DNA from: Alteromonas gracilis
Lineage (GTDB): Bacteria > Pseudomonadota > Gammaproteobacteria > Enterobacterales > Alteromonadaceae
Assembly: GCF_002993325.1 (NCBI RefSeq)
Contig: NZ_PVNO01000028.1
Coordinates: 62,001-126,000, forward strand
Direction of reading: 5' to 3'
Length of the DNA stretch: 64,000 nt
The notes beneath the pieces were generated by a model. That model did no database searches, was not told where the DNA came from, and worked only from the letters and a program-made list of their open reading frames with translations. The position numbers and the translations under genes were made by a program. The stretch's first letter is position 1. Every line of letters begins with the position of its first letter. Below, piece by piece: positions 47,711-58,186 of the stretch.

Positions 47711-48469
47711 ATGTTGCATAAATCCATTTTATTCAGAGTGTTAAGGTTTTTTATGTTGGGCGTTTTAGTTACTTCCCTTTTTACATTGCCCGCTCTCGCA
47801 AATGCGAAAGATGAAATGTTGTCGGTGCATTTTAATCCAGGTGCTGTGATGCAGCTTATTGCACCGGTAACTGAAGCTGAAAAGCGTCCGCTGCGTGACA
47901 AATATTTTGAATTAGGGGCTAAAACTGCCCGAGAGCACGGGTATACGCAAAATGGTGTACTTGTTGTCGAAAAAACGCTGATGGGACGGTTCAGTCCTAA
48001 TGTTTTTGTTGTGAGCCAGTGGTCTTCGCTAAAAGCCCAAAAGTCGTTTCAAGCGTTACCACTATTTAACGATGTGAAGTCGCTAAGAAGGGAAGCTTGG
48101 GAAGCACTGAAGTTGTTCGATTATGAGGTTTTAAAGCCAACTACACTTTCATTTTCAACTAACAAGATATATTCAGTTTCATTGGCTTGGGTGAACCCTA
48201 AAGCACCCAACGACTATTATAATTTTATCGACAGCTTTTCGGAAAAAGCGCAAGCGTTAGGCGGTAAAGTAGTATCTACAACTCAAGATATATCACTAAG
48301 TGATCATAATCCCTATGCTGTAGCGCCACAGCAGATTGTGATTTTAGAGTGGAATAGCGCGAATGATATTGAGGCAGTTCTTGCGTCATCAGAATATATA
48401 GCGCAGCTCGAAAAGCTTAAAAACGGCACAGTAGAATTTGAGCTGCATACAGTGCGCCCAAGAATTTAG
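47711..48469 (+). CDS. Exported DUF1330/ABM-like protein
   Basis: 252 residues. Signal peptide ('LFTLPALANA'). Two related halves of about 100 residues look like ferredoxin-fold units of the DUF1330/antibiotic monooxygenase-like type ('NVFVVSQWSSLKAQKSF' in the first, 'IVILEWNSANDIEAVLAS' in the second). No catalytic residues can be named. Divergent from the LysR gene, which may control it. Confidence 0.65.
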   Translation: MLHKSILFRVLRFFMLGVLVTSLFTLPALANAKDEMLSVHFNPGAVMQLIAPVTEAEKRPLRDKYFELGAKTAREHGYTQNGVLVVEKTLMGRFSPNVFVVSQWSSLKAQKSFQALPLFNDVKSLRREAWEALKLFDYEVLKPTTLSFSTNKIYSVSLAWVNPKAPNDYYNFIDSFSEKAQALGGKVVSTTQDISLSDHNPYAVAPQQIVILEWNSANDIEAVLASSEYIAQLEKLKNGTVEFELHTVRPRI

Positions 48470-48521
48470 CGTCAAAGGCGTGAGAATGTTTCAAAACCTT
48501 GAACGAGTAGAAATTAAGCGA

Positions 48522-49691
48522 CTATTTTGATTCAATAAGCCTTATCCAATGGTTAAAAACACCTAGATTTTCCAAAATAATTTTTACACACATTAGAATA
48601 GGTACAGCAAGCAAGACACCGATCACGCCCCATAGCCAGCCTGTTATGGCTATCCAAATTATAATAATCAGTGGATTCAACTGCATACTTCTACCCAAAA
48701 CGGCGGGTGTGATTAATTGCGACTCAACAATATTCAACGCCAGAAAAATGCCGGACGGCAAGAAAGCACTACTCGTAAGACCAAATTGGACAAGGCCTAC
48801 TACTAACAACACAAGGCAGCTAGCGATGCCGCCTAAATAAGGTACAAAGTTCATGAGCGCGACTAATGCTCCCCACAGCAACGCATCTTCGATACCAATG
48901 TAGAAAAATACTGCTGCTGTAGCTAAACCCAAGCAGGTGTTAATAATACTGATGGTAACAATATAAGAGGAAAGCTCGTGTTGAATTTGACCAACTAGAA
49001 CTAACGCGCGCCTTTTATCGGTGACAATAGGAAAGTCTCTAATAAAAACGTGAAATAGACTGGGCCCGAACACTAATAAGAAAAATATGAGCACAAAGCA
49101 CGCGAGAATTTGTGCGACCATCAATGGTGCATTGCTAAAAAGCGTTAGGCCCATATCTATGCCATTTTGCTTAATTTTATCGGTTACCGAGTTTGCATTA
49201 TCAGCTTTTGGTGGGGGCTCGGGTGGTTGTTCATCCTCGCTAAACCAGCTAAAGAATGACCCTTTTTTATCTTCAGGTTCAGTCTCGACTGGGGGCTCAG
49301 TGGTATAGCCATCTATATGGTTACTAATTTCTTCAATTTCTTCAGTTATTTCCGTTGCTATCTTGGGGAGAGATTGCATCCAACGTTCGGCAGGCTCGGC
49401 TAGCTCCAGAGCTAAAAAGGTAAAAGGGGCGACGAGTATTGCAATGAGAATAGCTGCTGAAATGGTTGGGGGCACAAAGAATTTCTTAGCAAAAGCCACG
49501 AGAGGACTGAGTAATAATGCTACAAATGCAGAGAAACAAAGAGGAATAAGTAAGGACTTGGCAAGATAAAGTGTGTAGATGATAGCAAAAATAACAAGGG
49601 TATTGAGCAACCTTGTTTGTTGGGCTATTTTGGGAAAAGAGCCAGAGTACTTCTTGTTCCGTTTAGTTTGCGTAGAGCCAGCGTTATCCAT
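48522..49691 (-). CDS. AI-2E family (PerM-like) transporter
   Basis: 389 residues, about eight transmembrane helices. The AI-2E/PerM family motif is seen in 'LVALMNFVPYLGG' and the C-terminal 'GWLWGVIGVLLAVPIL'. Between helix 3 and 4 is a 60-residue polar insertion rich in Glu, Pro and Asp (about 128-165). Members export autoinducer-2 or sodium/protons; the actual substrate here is unknown. Confidence 0.88.
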   Translation of the reverse strand: MDNAGSTQTKRNKKYSGSFPKIAQQTRLLNTLVIFAIIYTLYLAKSLLIPLCFSAFVALLLSPLVAFAKKFFVPPTISAAILIAILVAPFTFLALELAEPAERWMQSLPKIATEITEEIEEISNHIDGYTTEPPVETEPEDKKGSFFSWFSEDEQPPEPPPKADNANSVTDKIKQNGIDMGLTLFSNAPLMVAQILACFVLIFFLLVFGPSLFHVFIRDFPIVTDKRRALVLVGQIQHELSSYIVTISIINTCLGLATAAVFFYIGIEDALLWGALVALMNFVPYLGGIASCLVLLVVGLVQFGLTSSAFLPSGIFLALNIVESQLITPAVLGRSMQLNPLIIIIWIAITGWLWGVIGVLLAVPILMCVKIILENLGVFNHWIRLIESK

Positions 49692-50020
49692 GTCTTAGCC
49701 TCTGCAGAGAAATATTATTGCGTGTATTTCTTTGAAATTAGGGTGTTAATATTACGAAAATTTCATCATTAAAGTTCATAAACAATACGGTTTCTCATTT
49801 AGTTCAACCATCCCTTCACGCACTTACCTTTCCCTCGCCGACTTTTCCCGTTTTTTGCGTGTAAATAGCAACGCATACATTAGCGTTTAAAACACTGTCT
49901 TTATTAGAGTTCGTAAATCTGTCGGCCTTTGTCACAATAGTAAAGTGACAGTGGTCAAAATGTTAGCCATGAGGGGTTTTATACTTTAGTATAGTTTTTT
50001 CCTTATAATTTGAGAGCGCT
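49692..50020. other. Divergent promoter region
   Basis: 329 AT-rich bases between the AI-2E gene and the large histidine kinase. It must hold both promoters. No RNA structure or repeat found. Confidence 0.5.
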
Positions 50021-52858
50021 ATGCCAGAGCCAACGTCAGAGGCTGTATCTTCTTTCACCAATGACACTCCATTCCAAGCTCTCGTAGAGAACATCACTGA
50101 TGCTGTTATCCTAACTGATACTAAAGGGCACATCATTTACGTGAACGATAAAGCACGTGCTATCTGTGGCCTTCATGAGTCAAATAATGTCGATGATTCA
50201 GTATTCAGTTTGTTTCCCGATGAAAAATCGGCACACATTATTCAGCAGTTCGAACAAGTTCTTAAATATGAAAAAAGCACGCCATTAGAAATTCGTTTGG
50301 GTGTAGAGCACTCCTGGTTCAAACTCACAATGTTTCCTGTTATGGAGAATTTTGTAGGGTTTTCGTTTCATGATTTTTCGATGAAACGAAGACTACAAAT
50401 TATTTCCAACTCTCAGCGAGATGCTATGAGGCTGGCGTTATCAGGCGCGAATTTAGAGAATATATTGGCTGTATTGGTGAGCGCCGTGGAAAAGACCATC
50501 GACTTTCAGGGCGTTTGTGGTATCTCATTAGTTTCAGAGGATGAGTTGTCGCTTGTTTGTGCTGCCGCGCCTTCAATGCCAAGCAAAACACGGCAGTATT
50601 TTGATAAATTAGCCATTGATGAATTATCGCCCTTGGGTAAATGCTGTCAAACTCGTGATGTGGTCTGTGTCGATGTCACCGAACAATCTGAATTTCATGA
50701 TTTTTGTCGTTCTACTCAAGAGTTAGGGCTGCAATGGTTTTGGTGTCGGCCCATTTTATCTGCTGAAAGTCGCACTGTTTTAGGGACTTTTTGTTTATTC
50801 CATCATGAGCGTTTTACGCCCTTGCCTGATGATATCGATATGATTAACGCGCTCTCTAAAACCGCCGCAATTATTATTGAGCGTAACAACGAAAACCGTG
50901 CTCGACGTGAGGCGGAATCGGCGTTATTGAAAAATGTCGAATCATTCAATAAACAGCGAAGGCTGTATGAAACGGCCTTGTCTAACACACCAGATTTGCT
51001 CTATATCTTCGATCTTGAAGGGCGCTTTACGTACGCAAACAACGCCTTGCTGCAAATGTGGGGCATGACGTGGGATGAAGCTATTGGAAAAAACTGCTTG
51101 GAATTAGGCTATGAACCTTGGCATGCCGACATGCACATGCGAGAGATTCGACAGGTCATTGAAACTAAACAATCTATTCGTAGCGACGTTCCATTTGACG
51201 GTACCAATGGTCGACGTATATACGATTACATTTTCGTTCCTGTTATTGGTGAAGACGGAAATGTTGAAGCCATCGCAGGTTCAACAAGAGATATAACAGA
51301 GCGTAAGCAAGCCGAAGAAATGGTAAAGCGTGCTGAATCTCGAAGGCGCTTGGCGCTAGAGGCTTCGCATAGCTTCGGTATTTGGGATTGGGACATTAAG
51401 CAAAATATCTTCACAGCAGATGAACGTTTGGGGGAGTTATTTAATCTTACCAGCGATGAGGCAGAGCACGGTGTAGCGATTGAAGTACCCAGTCAGTACA
51501 TCCACCCAGATGATTTAGACGCGAATAAAGCGGCCATTCAAGAAAGCATCGACAATGGCACGCCCTATAACCAGGAATACCGTATTTTACAAAAAGACGG
51601 CACTATTCGGTGGGCTTCTTTTAGAGGTCAGGTAATTTATGACAGTGCTGGGGAACCCGAGCGCTTTCCAGGTGTGGGGGTCGACACGACACGCGAACGC
51701 AATGCGATAGAAGCGCTTCAAGAAGCTGACCGCAGAAAAGATGAATTCCTTGCTACGCTAGCCCACGAGCTGCGTAATCCATTGGCGCCCATCCGAAATG
51801 CGCTAGAGATTTTACAGTCTCAAGATTATAGCCAGGCGCAAAAATGTGAGGCTTTCGGGAGGGTTGAGCGCCAAGTAACCCAGATGACAAGGTTAGTTGA
51901 TGATCTCATGGACGTGTCGCGTATTACCCGAGGCAAAATTAGAATTCATCGCGAGCCCGTGAATTTATGTGAAATATTGGGCACGGCGATAGAAACGATT
52001 CAACCTTTAATTGATGAAAAGCGGCATACGTTATCAGTGGAGAAAGTCACCGTTCCTATTTGGGTTAACGGTGATCTCATCCGGTTGTCGCAGATTTTTT
52101 CAAATATAATCAATAATGCTGCTAAGTACACGCCATCCGGTGGAAAAATTGATGTTCAAATTAATTCGTCGAACAACAGGGTAAATATCGTTGTTAATGA
52201 TAATGGTGAAGGTATCCCCACCGATAAATTAGACTCAGTTTTTGATATGTTTACTCAAATTGACGGTGCTCTTGAACGCTCTCAGGGCGGCCTAGGCATA
52301 GGTCTTACCTTGGTTAAAAAGCTTACCGAAATGCACAGTGGAAGTGTGCGCGTGCACAGTGATGGTGTGGGGAAAGGCACGTCGCTCTCGGTCACATTAC
52401 CTGTGCTAGAAGATGTGCCGAAAACGGCAAGTAAACCGGAAAAGAGCAACAATGTTGTGGGTATTACCTCTGAAAAGCTTAAGATTTTAATTGCAGATGA
52501 CAACCAAGATGCGGCTATTACTATGGGTTGGATCTTGGAGGCAAAAGGCTGTCTTGTACAGGTTGTGGAGGACGGACCATCAGCACTAGAGGCGGTGCAG
52601 ACATTCATACCTGATTTAGTCATGTTAGATATTGGCATGCCTGGAATGAATGGCTACGATTTATGTAAATTGCTTCGTGAAAATAGCGCGTTAGCCAACG
52701 CCATCTTCGTTGCGCAAACAGGGTGGGGACAGCCATCGCACATTCAGCGCTCGAAAGAAGTTGGATTTAATCATCATCTGGTAAAACCTTTAGATTTAAA
52801 CGACCTTGAACCAATTATTGCGCAAGCATGGCAGGTGAAAATATCCTCAAAGCATTAA
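50021..52858 (+). CDS. PAS-GAF-PAS-PAS hybrid histidine kinase
   Basis: 945 residues, soluble. Order: PAS (about 12-110), GAF (about 135-290), PAS with PAC (about 310-430), PAS with PAC (about 435-555), HisKA with phospho-acceptor His582 in 'LAHELRNPLAP', HATPase ('NDNGEGI', 'GGLGIGL') and a C-terminal receiver with Asp870 in 'VMLDIGMPG'. The signal is cytoplasmic, but its identity cannot be read. No response regulator gene is adjacent; the receiver suggests a phosphorelay to an unlinked protein. Confidence 0.93.
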   Translation: MPEPTSEAVSSFTNDTPFQALVENITDAVILTDTKGHIIYVNDKARAICGLHESNNVDDSVFSLFPDEKSAHIIQQFEQVLKYEKSTPLEIRLGVEHSWFKLTMFPVMENFVGFSFHDFSMKRRLQIISNSQRDAMRLALSGANLENILAVLVSAVEKTIDFQGVCGISLVSEDELSLVCAAAPSMPSKTRQYFDKLAIDELSPLGKCCQTRDVVCVDVTEQSEFHDFCRSTQELGLQWFWCRPILSAESRTVLGTFCLFHHERFTPLPDDIDMINALSKTAAIIIERNNENRARREAESALLKNVESFNKQRRLYETALSNTPDLLYIFDLEGRFTYANNALLQMWGMTWDEAIGKNCLELGYEPWHADMHMREIRQVIETKQSIRSDVPFDGTNGRRIYDYIFVPVIGEDGNVEAIAGSTRDITERKQAEEMVKRAESRRRLALEASHSFGIWDWDIKQNIFTADERLGELFNLTSDEAEHGVAIEVPSQYIHPDDLDANKAAIQESIDNGTPYNQEYRILQKDGTIRWASFRGQVIYDSAGEPERFPGVGVDTTRERNAIEALQEADRRKDEFLATLAHELRNPLAPIRNALEILQSQDYSQAQKCEAFGRVERQVTQMTRLVDDLMDVSRITRGKIRIHREPVNLCEILGTAIETIQPLIDEKRHTLSVEKVTVPIWVNGDLIRLSQIFSNIINNAAKYTPSGGKIDVQINSSNNRVNIVVNDNGEGIPTDKLDSVFDMFTQIDGALERSQGGLGIGLTLVKKLTEMHSGSVRVHSDGVGKGTSLSVTLPVLEDVPKTASKPEKSNNVVGITSEKLKILIADDNQDAAITMGWILEAKGCLVQVVEDGPSALEAVQTFIPDLVMLDIGMPGMNGYDLCKLLRENSALANAIFVAQTGWGQPSHIQRSKEVGFNHHLVKPLDLNDLEPIIAQAWQVKISSKH

Positions 52859-53012
52859 CGCCTTAAGTTTTTAGTAATGGTGCTGCGCCAAATTCGTCTG
52901 TGTAGCCATTGGTTCTCTAAGTCCATTTTTTTAGTTGATGGGGGTGATCTTTGAACACCAGAATGACACTACTAACACTAAACATGGATTAATGTCTTAA
53001 AGGAGAGTGCTG

Positions 53013-54101
53013 ATGTCTTACATCACTCGTCGTCGTTTTCTTCAAATAGCTGGCTCAGGTTTACTCGTTGCGAACAGCGCGCATTTACTAGCTCAGCCAT
53101 CAAAAAAGAAACTAGGCGTGGCGTTATTAGGCTTAGGCAATTACAGCACGAATTTACTTGCACCGGCATTACAACATACCAAGCATTGCGAGTTACGGGG
53201 CATCATCACCGGGACCGAGAGTAAAATTCCTCAGTGGCAAAAAAATCACAGCATTAAAGGCCGTAACGTATACACCTATAGCAATATGGATGATATTGCT
53301 AACAACGACGATATTGATGTTATTTATGTAGTTACGCCCACCGGAACGCATAAAGATTTTGCGGTTCGCGCTGCGAACACGGGTAAGCATGTATGGTGTG
53401 AAAAACCAATGGCTATGGATAGCGAAGAGTGCCAAGCCATTATTAATGCCTGTGATAAAAGCGGCGTGACGTTGTCTATTGGTTATCGTATGCAGCACGA
53501 ACCTAACACTCGCACCTTCCATCAATATTTAGCTTCCAAGCCTTACGGTGAAATAACTGCCGTATCGAGTTTCGCAGGCTATGCAGGGCAGGGAAGAGCA
53601 CCTGACAATTGGCGAATGAAAAAGCACATGGGTGGCGGTGCACTCTATGATATGGGCGTTTATGCGATAAATGGCGCACGTTTTTTAACAGGCCGCGAGC
53701 CAGTAGCGGTAACCGGCAGTCATCCCCCACAACGTTTTCCAGAGAAGTTTACCGAAGTTGATGAAACTACCTTATTTACCATGGACTTTGGCGACGGGCT
53801 TGTGGCGGATTGCGGCACCAGCGTAGTGAAAGGATTCAACCATTTCAAAGCTGACTGTGAAGATGGTTGGTATCAGCTCAAGCCTATGCAAAGCTACAAC
53901 GGTGTAGCGGGCACAACGTCAGATGGAAAAACACTGCATCCTATCAGCGGCATGCAGCAAACCCTTCAAATGGATAACGATGCGTTAGCCATATTAACTG
54001 GCCGAGAGCCTCTAGTGACCGGCAGCGAAGGACTGGCCGATATTCGTATTGTGAACGCCATATTCGAAGCGGCAAAAACGGGCAGGCGGGTGAGCCTGTA
54101 G
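53013..54101 (+). CDS. Tat-exported Gfo/Idh/MocA family oxidoreductase
   Basis: 362 residues from the ATG at 53013, preceded by AAAGGAGAG. A twin-arginine signal ('TRRRFLQIAGSG') at residues 5-16 sends the folded protein with its cofactor to the periplasm. Rossmann site 'ALLGLGNYS', 'VVTPTGTH' and the catalytic-type motif 'CEKPMA' follow, as in glucose-fructose oxidoreductase, which holds NADP(H) tightly and oxidises sugars. No other sugar gene is adjacent. Confidence 0.9.
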   Translation: MSYITRRRFLQIAGSGLLVANSAHLLAQPSKKKLGVALLGLGNYSTNLLAPALQHTKHCELRGIITGTESKIPQWQKNHSIKGRNVYTYSNMDDIANNDDIDVIYVVTPTGTHKDFAVRAANTGKHVWCEKPMAMDSEECQAIINACDKSGVTLSIGYRMQHEPNTRTFHQYLASKPYGEITAVSSFAGYAGQGRAPDNWRMKKHMGGGALYDMGVYAINGARFLTGREPVAVTGSHPPQRFPEKFTEVDETTLFTMDFGDGLVADCGTSVVKGFNHFKADCEDGWYQLKPMQSYNGVAGTTSDGKTLHPISGMQQTLQMDNDALAILTGREPLVTGSEGLADIRIVNAIFEAAKTGRRVSL

Positions 54102-54286
54102 TTTTTACGGATCATGAATAGGCCTTTAATGCTCACTTATGAACGCTCATACAAATGAACATACTTAGGTGTTTGTTCTGTCACCTTGGTGTAGAACCAC
54201 TATACCTGCGGTAACACGCCGCGATTACGAACATTTTAACTCTCGCTGAGAGGGTAATTACTTACGCGGACTGGTATTAATACCAA

Positions 54287-54305
54287 GCCCGCCAAGAAAG
54301 CGGGC
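54287..54305. terminator. GC-rich hairpin between convergent genes
   Basis: GCCCGC (54287-54292) and GCGGGC (54300-54305) with a seven-base loop, preceded by an AT palindrome (GGTATTAATACC). No T tract on the plus side. Placed between the convergent oxidoreductase and ADP-ribosylglycohydrolase genes. Confidence 0.4.
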
Positions 54306-54320
54306 ATGTTGACGATTAAT

Positions 54321-55388
54321 CTAAGTAAGGCCTTCAATGGCAGAGTTAAGCAATTCGGCATCGGCGAGCTGCTCAAACCACGCATTAATTTCTCGCCCCT
54401 CTATTAAACCCATGATAGTTCCTAATACAAAGCCACGGTGCACGTTGTCCCCACCTACATTTGTATTGGCCATAATTGCGCGCTTAGGGTTATCTACATA
54501 GCGATAGGCAAAGTATAAAATACTTGGCCACGCATCACTGATATAGCATGCAGGTGAAAACGTACGGCCCACTACTTCAATATCGCTTTTTTTCTTTGAA
54601 ATTAAACTAGGCAAGTTCAGCCTACCAGAACGCTGAGCAATATCTTCAAGAATAGCGGCAGGTTCTTCATCCTCTCTGAGCATCAACCTATTCAGCAATT
54701 CAACGTAGAGGTCGCAAACCATAGCAAGTGATTCATCTGGATGGGTCAGAGAAAGATGATGGCGACAAATTGCTTGAATATCTTTAAGTGGCTGTTGTTG
54801 AGCTATTTGAATAATAGCAAGGGGCGTTACCGATACCAGCCCGCCAATAGATGCGGTATCGTGGGTTACTGCACCGCATTGATTTGCAGGAATCCCACGT
54901 TCAAGATTGGCAAAAAAACCGCGGTGGTAAGACTCGGCATAGGTGTCAGGATGTTGTGGCTCATCAGCGCGCATAAAGGCTATGTAGCGCGAGAGAAAAT
55001 CATCGGGTTCATAACCCTTGAGCGCACAGGCTAAAACAATGCGAGCACAATGTGCGTTGAGTGAATTCTCTCCAGCTTTCATCCCCTGATGATAATGAAC
55101 GTTGTCTTTACCCCAAAACTGTCTTTTCCCTTTAAGAATGACCTCGCCTACTATTTCCCGTTGACTGGCAGACGCCCTGTTTGCACGTCCGCCTTGTTGT
55201 GTGGAGTGCAACGACATTATGGATGAAGGATGGAACGAAGGGGCATCTTCAAATTGCTCGATACCTAACGGAAAGGCTTTATAAATATCGGCAGGGTTAT
55301 AGTACCAGTGCACGGGCATGGCAAGGGCATCGCCGATAAACGCGTTCTTGAGTGCGGCTTTTGCGCGCTCTAGTTTCAGTGAAGACAT
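54321..55388 (-). CDS. ADP-ribosylglycohydrolase family protein
   Basis: 355 residues, all-helical. The metal-binding motif 'GDALAMPVHW' sits near the start (residues 19-28), and 'NTNVGGDNVHRG' near the C-terminus supplies the second set of metal-binding aspartates. The family removes ADP-ribose from proteins or small molecules (DraG, ARH). The substrate is not predictable; some bacterial members act on crystallin-like or unrelated targets. Single gene. Confidence 0.85.
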   Translation of the reverse strand: MSSLKLERAKAALKNAFIGDALAMPVHWYYNPADIYKAFPLGIEQFEDAPSFHPSSIMSLHSTQQGGRANRASASQREIVGEVILKGKRQFWGKDNVHYHQGMKAGENSLNAHCARIVLACALKGYEPDDFLSRYIAFMRADEPQHPDTYAESYHRGFFANLERGIPANQCGAVTHDTASIGGLVSVTPLAIIQIAQQQPLKDIQAICRHHLSLTHPDESLAMVCDLYVELLNRLMLREDEEPAAILEDIAQRSGRLNLPSLISKKKSDIEVVGRTFSPACYISDAWPSILYFAYRYVDNPKRAIMANTNVGGDNVHRGFVLGTIMGLIEGREINAWFEQLADAELLNSAIEGLT

Positions 55389-55614
55389 ATTTCTCTCGCC
55401 TATGTGTTGATGCGTAGTAATGGATATTCATTTACTGACCGTAAAACATTTACGCGTGAGTTACCCAAAGTGATCGTTCTTTTCCCCCTCAACTGCCGCC
55501 GTATTGAGGACGTATGGGGGAGAGTGTTGATGGTCAAGGTAATATTTTTTTTACAGGAAGAAACGCGCTGGCGATAACCTTATACTCGCTTTTTTCAAAC
55601 GCGTAATGGGTGCC

Positions 55615-56403
55615 CTAATGTTCATCAAAAAGCGACTTGTTCCGAATGTATTTTCGCATATAGTGATACGTGATAGGGCGCAACAACCAGCTTTTAAGCG
55701 ACATGAGAAATCGCCTGTGAGTAGGTGTGTTTTCATAAATTTTATCATCATGCAGCCAAAGCATTTTCCCCACATGCCAAAAATAAAAAGGGAAGGGAGG
55801 CATGAAAGTTATCACGTCGAGATCGCAGCAAATGCGATACGTTCTATGATGTAACAGGTAATGTTTATACCATGACCGCGTTCCGACAGCGGGCTGCCCG
55901 AAAGTGACTACTCTTTTTACCGATTTCGCAAACCTTCTCTCAAAATAATCGGCCATTAGCACGGCGACGGCGCCGCCAGATGAATGACCAATAAAAGAAA
56001 ACCGCTTGCCTTGTTCGCGAAGGGGTTCTAACACTTTAACCAGTAGCTCTCTAAGCGGTAGTGCGTCTTCTGAGGTTTTCGTACTTGAATACATTGGCTG
56101 AGCAAGCAATCTGGCAAAACCCCAATGTACAAAAAAACTTCTGTTTAGCTGTCGCAATCTATACGGTATGAAAAACAAATTGGCGAACCAGTCTTTGAAT
56201 CCTAGCGAACCACGAAAAACGATAATGACTTCTTTTTTGTTTTCTACCCACAGGATCCTTACGCTCATTCTGCCGTACTTGTCCACGAGGTGGCGTTCGT
56301 GAAAGGGGTCTAATATTTTTTGATATTGTGCGTCAGCATCAGGGTAGGCGAGTTGGCAAAGAATGGCATATCGTTCGTATTGATAGCGTTTCAGTTTCTT
56401 CAT
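55615..56403 (-). CDS. Class 3 lipase-like alpha/beta hydrolase
   Basis: 262 residues with no clear signal peptide. The nucleophile elbow is 'FIGHSSGGAVAVLMADYF' (Gly-His-Ser-Ser-Gly), and 'VIVFRGSLGFKDW' carries the oxyanion region of lipase_3 enzymes. Later 'VVTFGQPAVGTRSW' and 'CCDLDVITFMPP' supply the usual downstream Asp. A C-terminal basic stretch could bind membranes. It probably hydrolyses lipids or esters in the cytoplasm. Confidence 0.83.
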   Translation of the reverse strand: MKKLKRYQYERYAILCQLAYPDADAQYQKILDPFHERHLVDKYGRMSVRILWVENKKEVIIVFRGSLGFKDWFANLFFIPYRLRQLNRSFFVHWGFARLLAQPMYSSTKTSEDALPLRELLVKVLEPLREQGKRFSFIGHSSGGAVAVLMADYFERRFAKSVKRVVTFGQPAVGTRSWYKHYLLHHRTYRICCDLDVITFMPPFPFYFWHVGKMLWLHDDKIYENTPTHRRFLMSLKSWLLRPITYHYMRKYIRNKSLFDEH

Positions 56404-56605
56404 GAAAACTCGTATCGAAGCAATTTGCGTGTTTGAGGTTGAGCCTTCGCAGACTCTATCCGAGAGTTTCCTACGTTACAGGTGGTTTATTTCAGAGTTA
56501 TGACGGCAAAGGGTTATTTTGCTTGAGTGATATAGGGCCCTGAACAAAGAGAGCAAAGAGAACAGAGAGAACAAAGTCATCGGTTTGCTCTCTAGCCAGA
56601 TTGTT

Positions 56606-56962
56606 TTAGTCAGTTATTTCAGCGGCGACGACAGAGATTTCAACAAGCAACGCCTCGCGCGCCATATCGGCAGTAACACAAGCCCTTGCTGGCGCGTAAC
56701 CTTCTGGCACCCAGTTGTCCCACACCTCATTCATCTTGGCAAAATCATCCATAGTTTTAAGATAAATAGTGGCAGAAAGCATATGTTTTCTATCGCTACC
56801 CGCTTGTATAAGCAGGCTGTCGACTTTATCCAACATAGTCTGAGTTTGGTGAGTAATGTCTCGTGTGGCATCAGCACACACTTGCCCGCATAAATAAATA
56901 ACGCCATTGTGTTTCACAATACGACTCATGCGCTGCTTAGTTTCCATTCTTTCGATGTTCAT
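56606..56962 (-). CDS. RidA family protein
   Basis: 118 residues. Typical RidA/YjgF core: 'IYLCGQV', '[19 protein letters not shown]', '[19 protein letters not shown]' and '[11 protein letters not shown]', where the Arg contacts the substrate carboxylate. Such trimeric proteins hydrolyse reactive enamine/imine intermediates. Length is usual. It sits alone between the lipase and the peroxiredoxin gene. Confidence 0.92.
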   Translation of the reverse strand: MNIERMETKQRMSRIVKHNGVIYLCGQVCADATRDITHQTQTMLDKVDSLLIQAGSDRKHMLSATIYLKTMDDFAKMNEVWDNWVPEGYAPARACVTADMAREALLVEISVVAAEITD

Positions 56963-57118
56963 TAATTAAAGCCTTTCAGAAAGTGAGAAAAGTTTGTGCT
57001 GAGCGACTTTAATTGGTTTGTTGGGGGACTTCAATTGTTAGGCAGTACCAATAGAAGTAACCCCGATACATCCCGCTATGAGTAGATAAGAAACGATAAC
57101 CCAACATAAAAGCTGCGT

Positions 57119-57661
57119 TTATTTGTGCATACCGCGAATAGGGTAGTTGTTATCAGGATTACGAATCCAGCCCAAACCACTTACTAATGTCTCTAACTCA
57201 GGTCTAACAAACGGATTGTTAGAAATATCAGCGACGTGCACATTACCTTCATTGTTCACAACAAACAGCGCGGGTTCAGAAAACGGGTGATCAGTTTCTT
57301 GAGGCGATCTTGGATCAGAGATATAGACGCCTAATTCTTCCATTTGCTCCACTGTTAAGCCGTACGCAATTGGAAAGTTGATATCCAATCTAGGCAGGTG
57401 ACTTTCAAGCTGCTCTTCACTGTCGCCAGACACTGCAATGATGTCTACGCCAATTTCGGCTAGATGACCCCTAACACTTTCAAGTTGATTGAGGTATCGA
57501 GTGCAAAGTGGGCAATGTTGCCCTCGGTAAACCACTATCATTTTCCAATAAAGACCGTTCTCAGGTGTCGCTAACTTTATAGTGTCGCCATTTAACAGCT
57601 TTGCTGAAATATCTGGAAAAGCAGAACCTGCATGTAACTTATTGGTGTATTCAGTACTCAT
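57119..57661 (-). CDS. Peroxiredoxin-like (AhpC/TSA) protein
   Basis: 180 residues with a thioredoxin fold. 'VVYRGQHCPLCTRYLNQLE' (about residues 44-62) carries a Cys-x2-Cys pair at the peroxidatic position. 'VSGDSEEQLE' and 'LFVVNNEGNV' are typical of the redoxin family. It would reduce peroxides or disulphides in the cytoplasm. It starts 9 bases after the mdaB remnant ends, so the two once formed an operon. Confidence 0.83.
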   Translation of the reverse strand: MSTEYTNKLHAGSAFPDISAKLLNGDTIKLATPENGLYWKMIVVYRGQHCPLCTRYLNQLESVRGHLAEIGVDIIAVSGDSEEQLESHLPRLDINFPIAYGLTVEQMEELGVYISDPRSPQETDHPFSEPALFVVNNEGNVHVADISNNPFVRPELETLVSGLGWIRNPDNNYPIRGMHK

Positions 57662-57670
57662 GATAAATCC

Positions 57671-58186
57671 TTAAAAATGCTTGTTGATGTGGGCTTCAAA
57701 ACGTTTGAAATCGTTTTCTACATCGGCGTTTTTCATTACGTCAAAGCTAGCGAAAGTTTCCATGGGCTTCATGCCAAAGAACTTGAAGTTCATATGCATT
57801 GGAAACAGTAAATCGTCGACAGATTTACCTTCGAAAAACTCTTCGCTGTCGTTAAATGACTCTTCTGGAGCATTGAAGGTTAAAGACATCATATATTTAA
57901 CGTCTGTAAGGGTACCGCCTGTGCCGTAGTTTTTCTTCGGCGCTTCTTCAACGCGACCGTCGCCGGCACATAAGGCGCCACCCATACCTGCAGTGTAGAT
58001 TTCATCCATGTATTTTTTGAATGACCATGGCACACCCATCCAGTTAATTGGTGCCTGTAGAAATACGATGTCAGCCCACTGATGATGGGCCAACTGTTCT
58101 TCAATGTTGTGTTCTTCGGCCATTGTCACTACCCGAGTGTTGTAGCCTTTAGCTTCAAGCAGCGTTATGATTGAGGATCGTAGACT
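57671..58186 (-). pseudogene. mdaB: MdaB-like NAD(P)H quinone reductase, 5'-truncated remnant
   Basis: The C-terminal 150 residues are well kept ('LQAPINWMGVPWSFKKYMDEIY', shown in part; then 'SLTFNAPEESFND'). ATG codons at 58129 or 58123 could start a short product, but homology runs further upstream in frame ('ITLLEAKGYNTRVVT'). It stops abruptly near 58160-58186 where it meets the integrase fragment. About 25-30 N-terminal residues, holding the first beta strand and the flavin phosphate-binding loop, are missing. The protein is therefore unlikely to bind FMN/FAD normally. It precedes the peroxiredoxin gene. Confidence 0.75.
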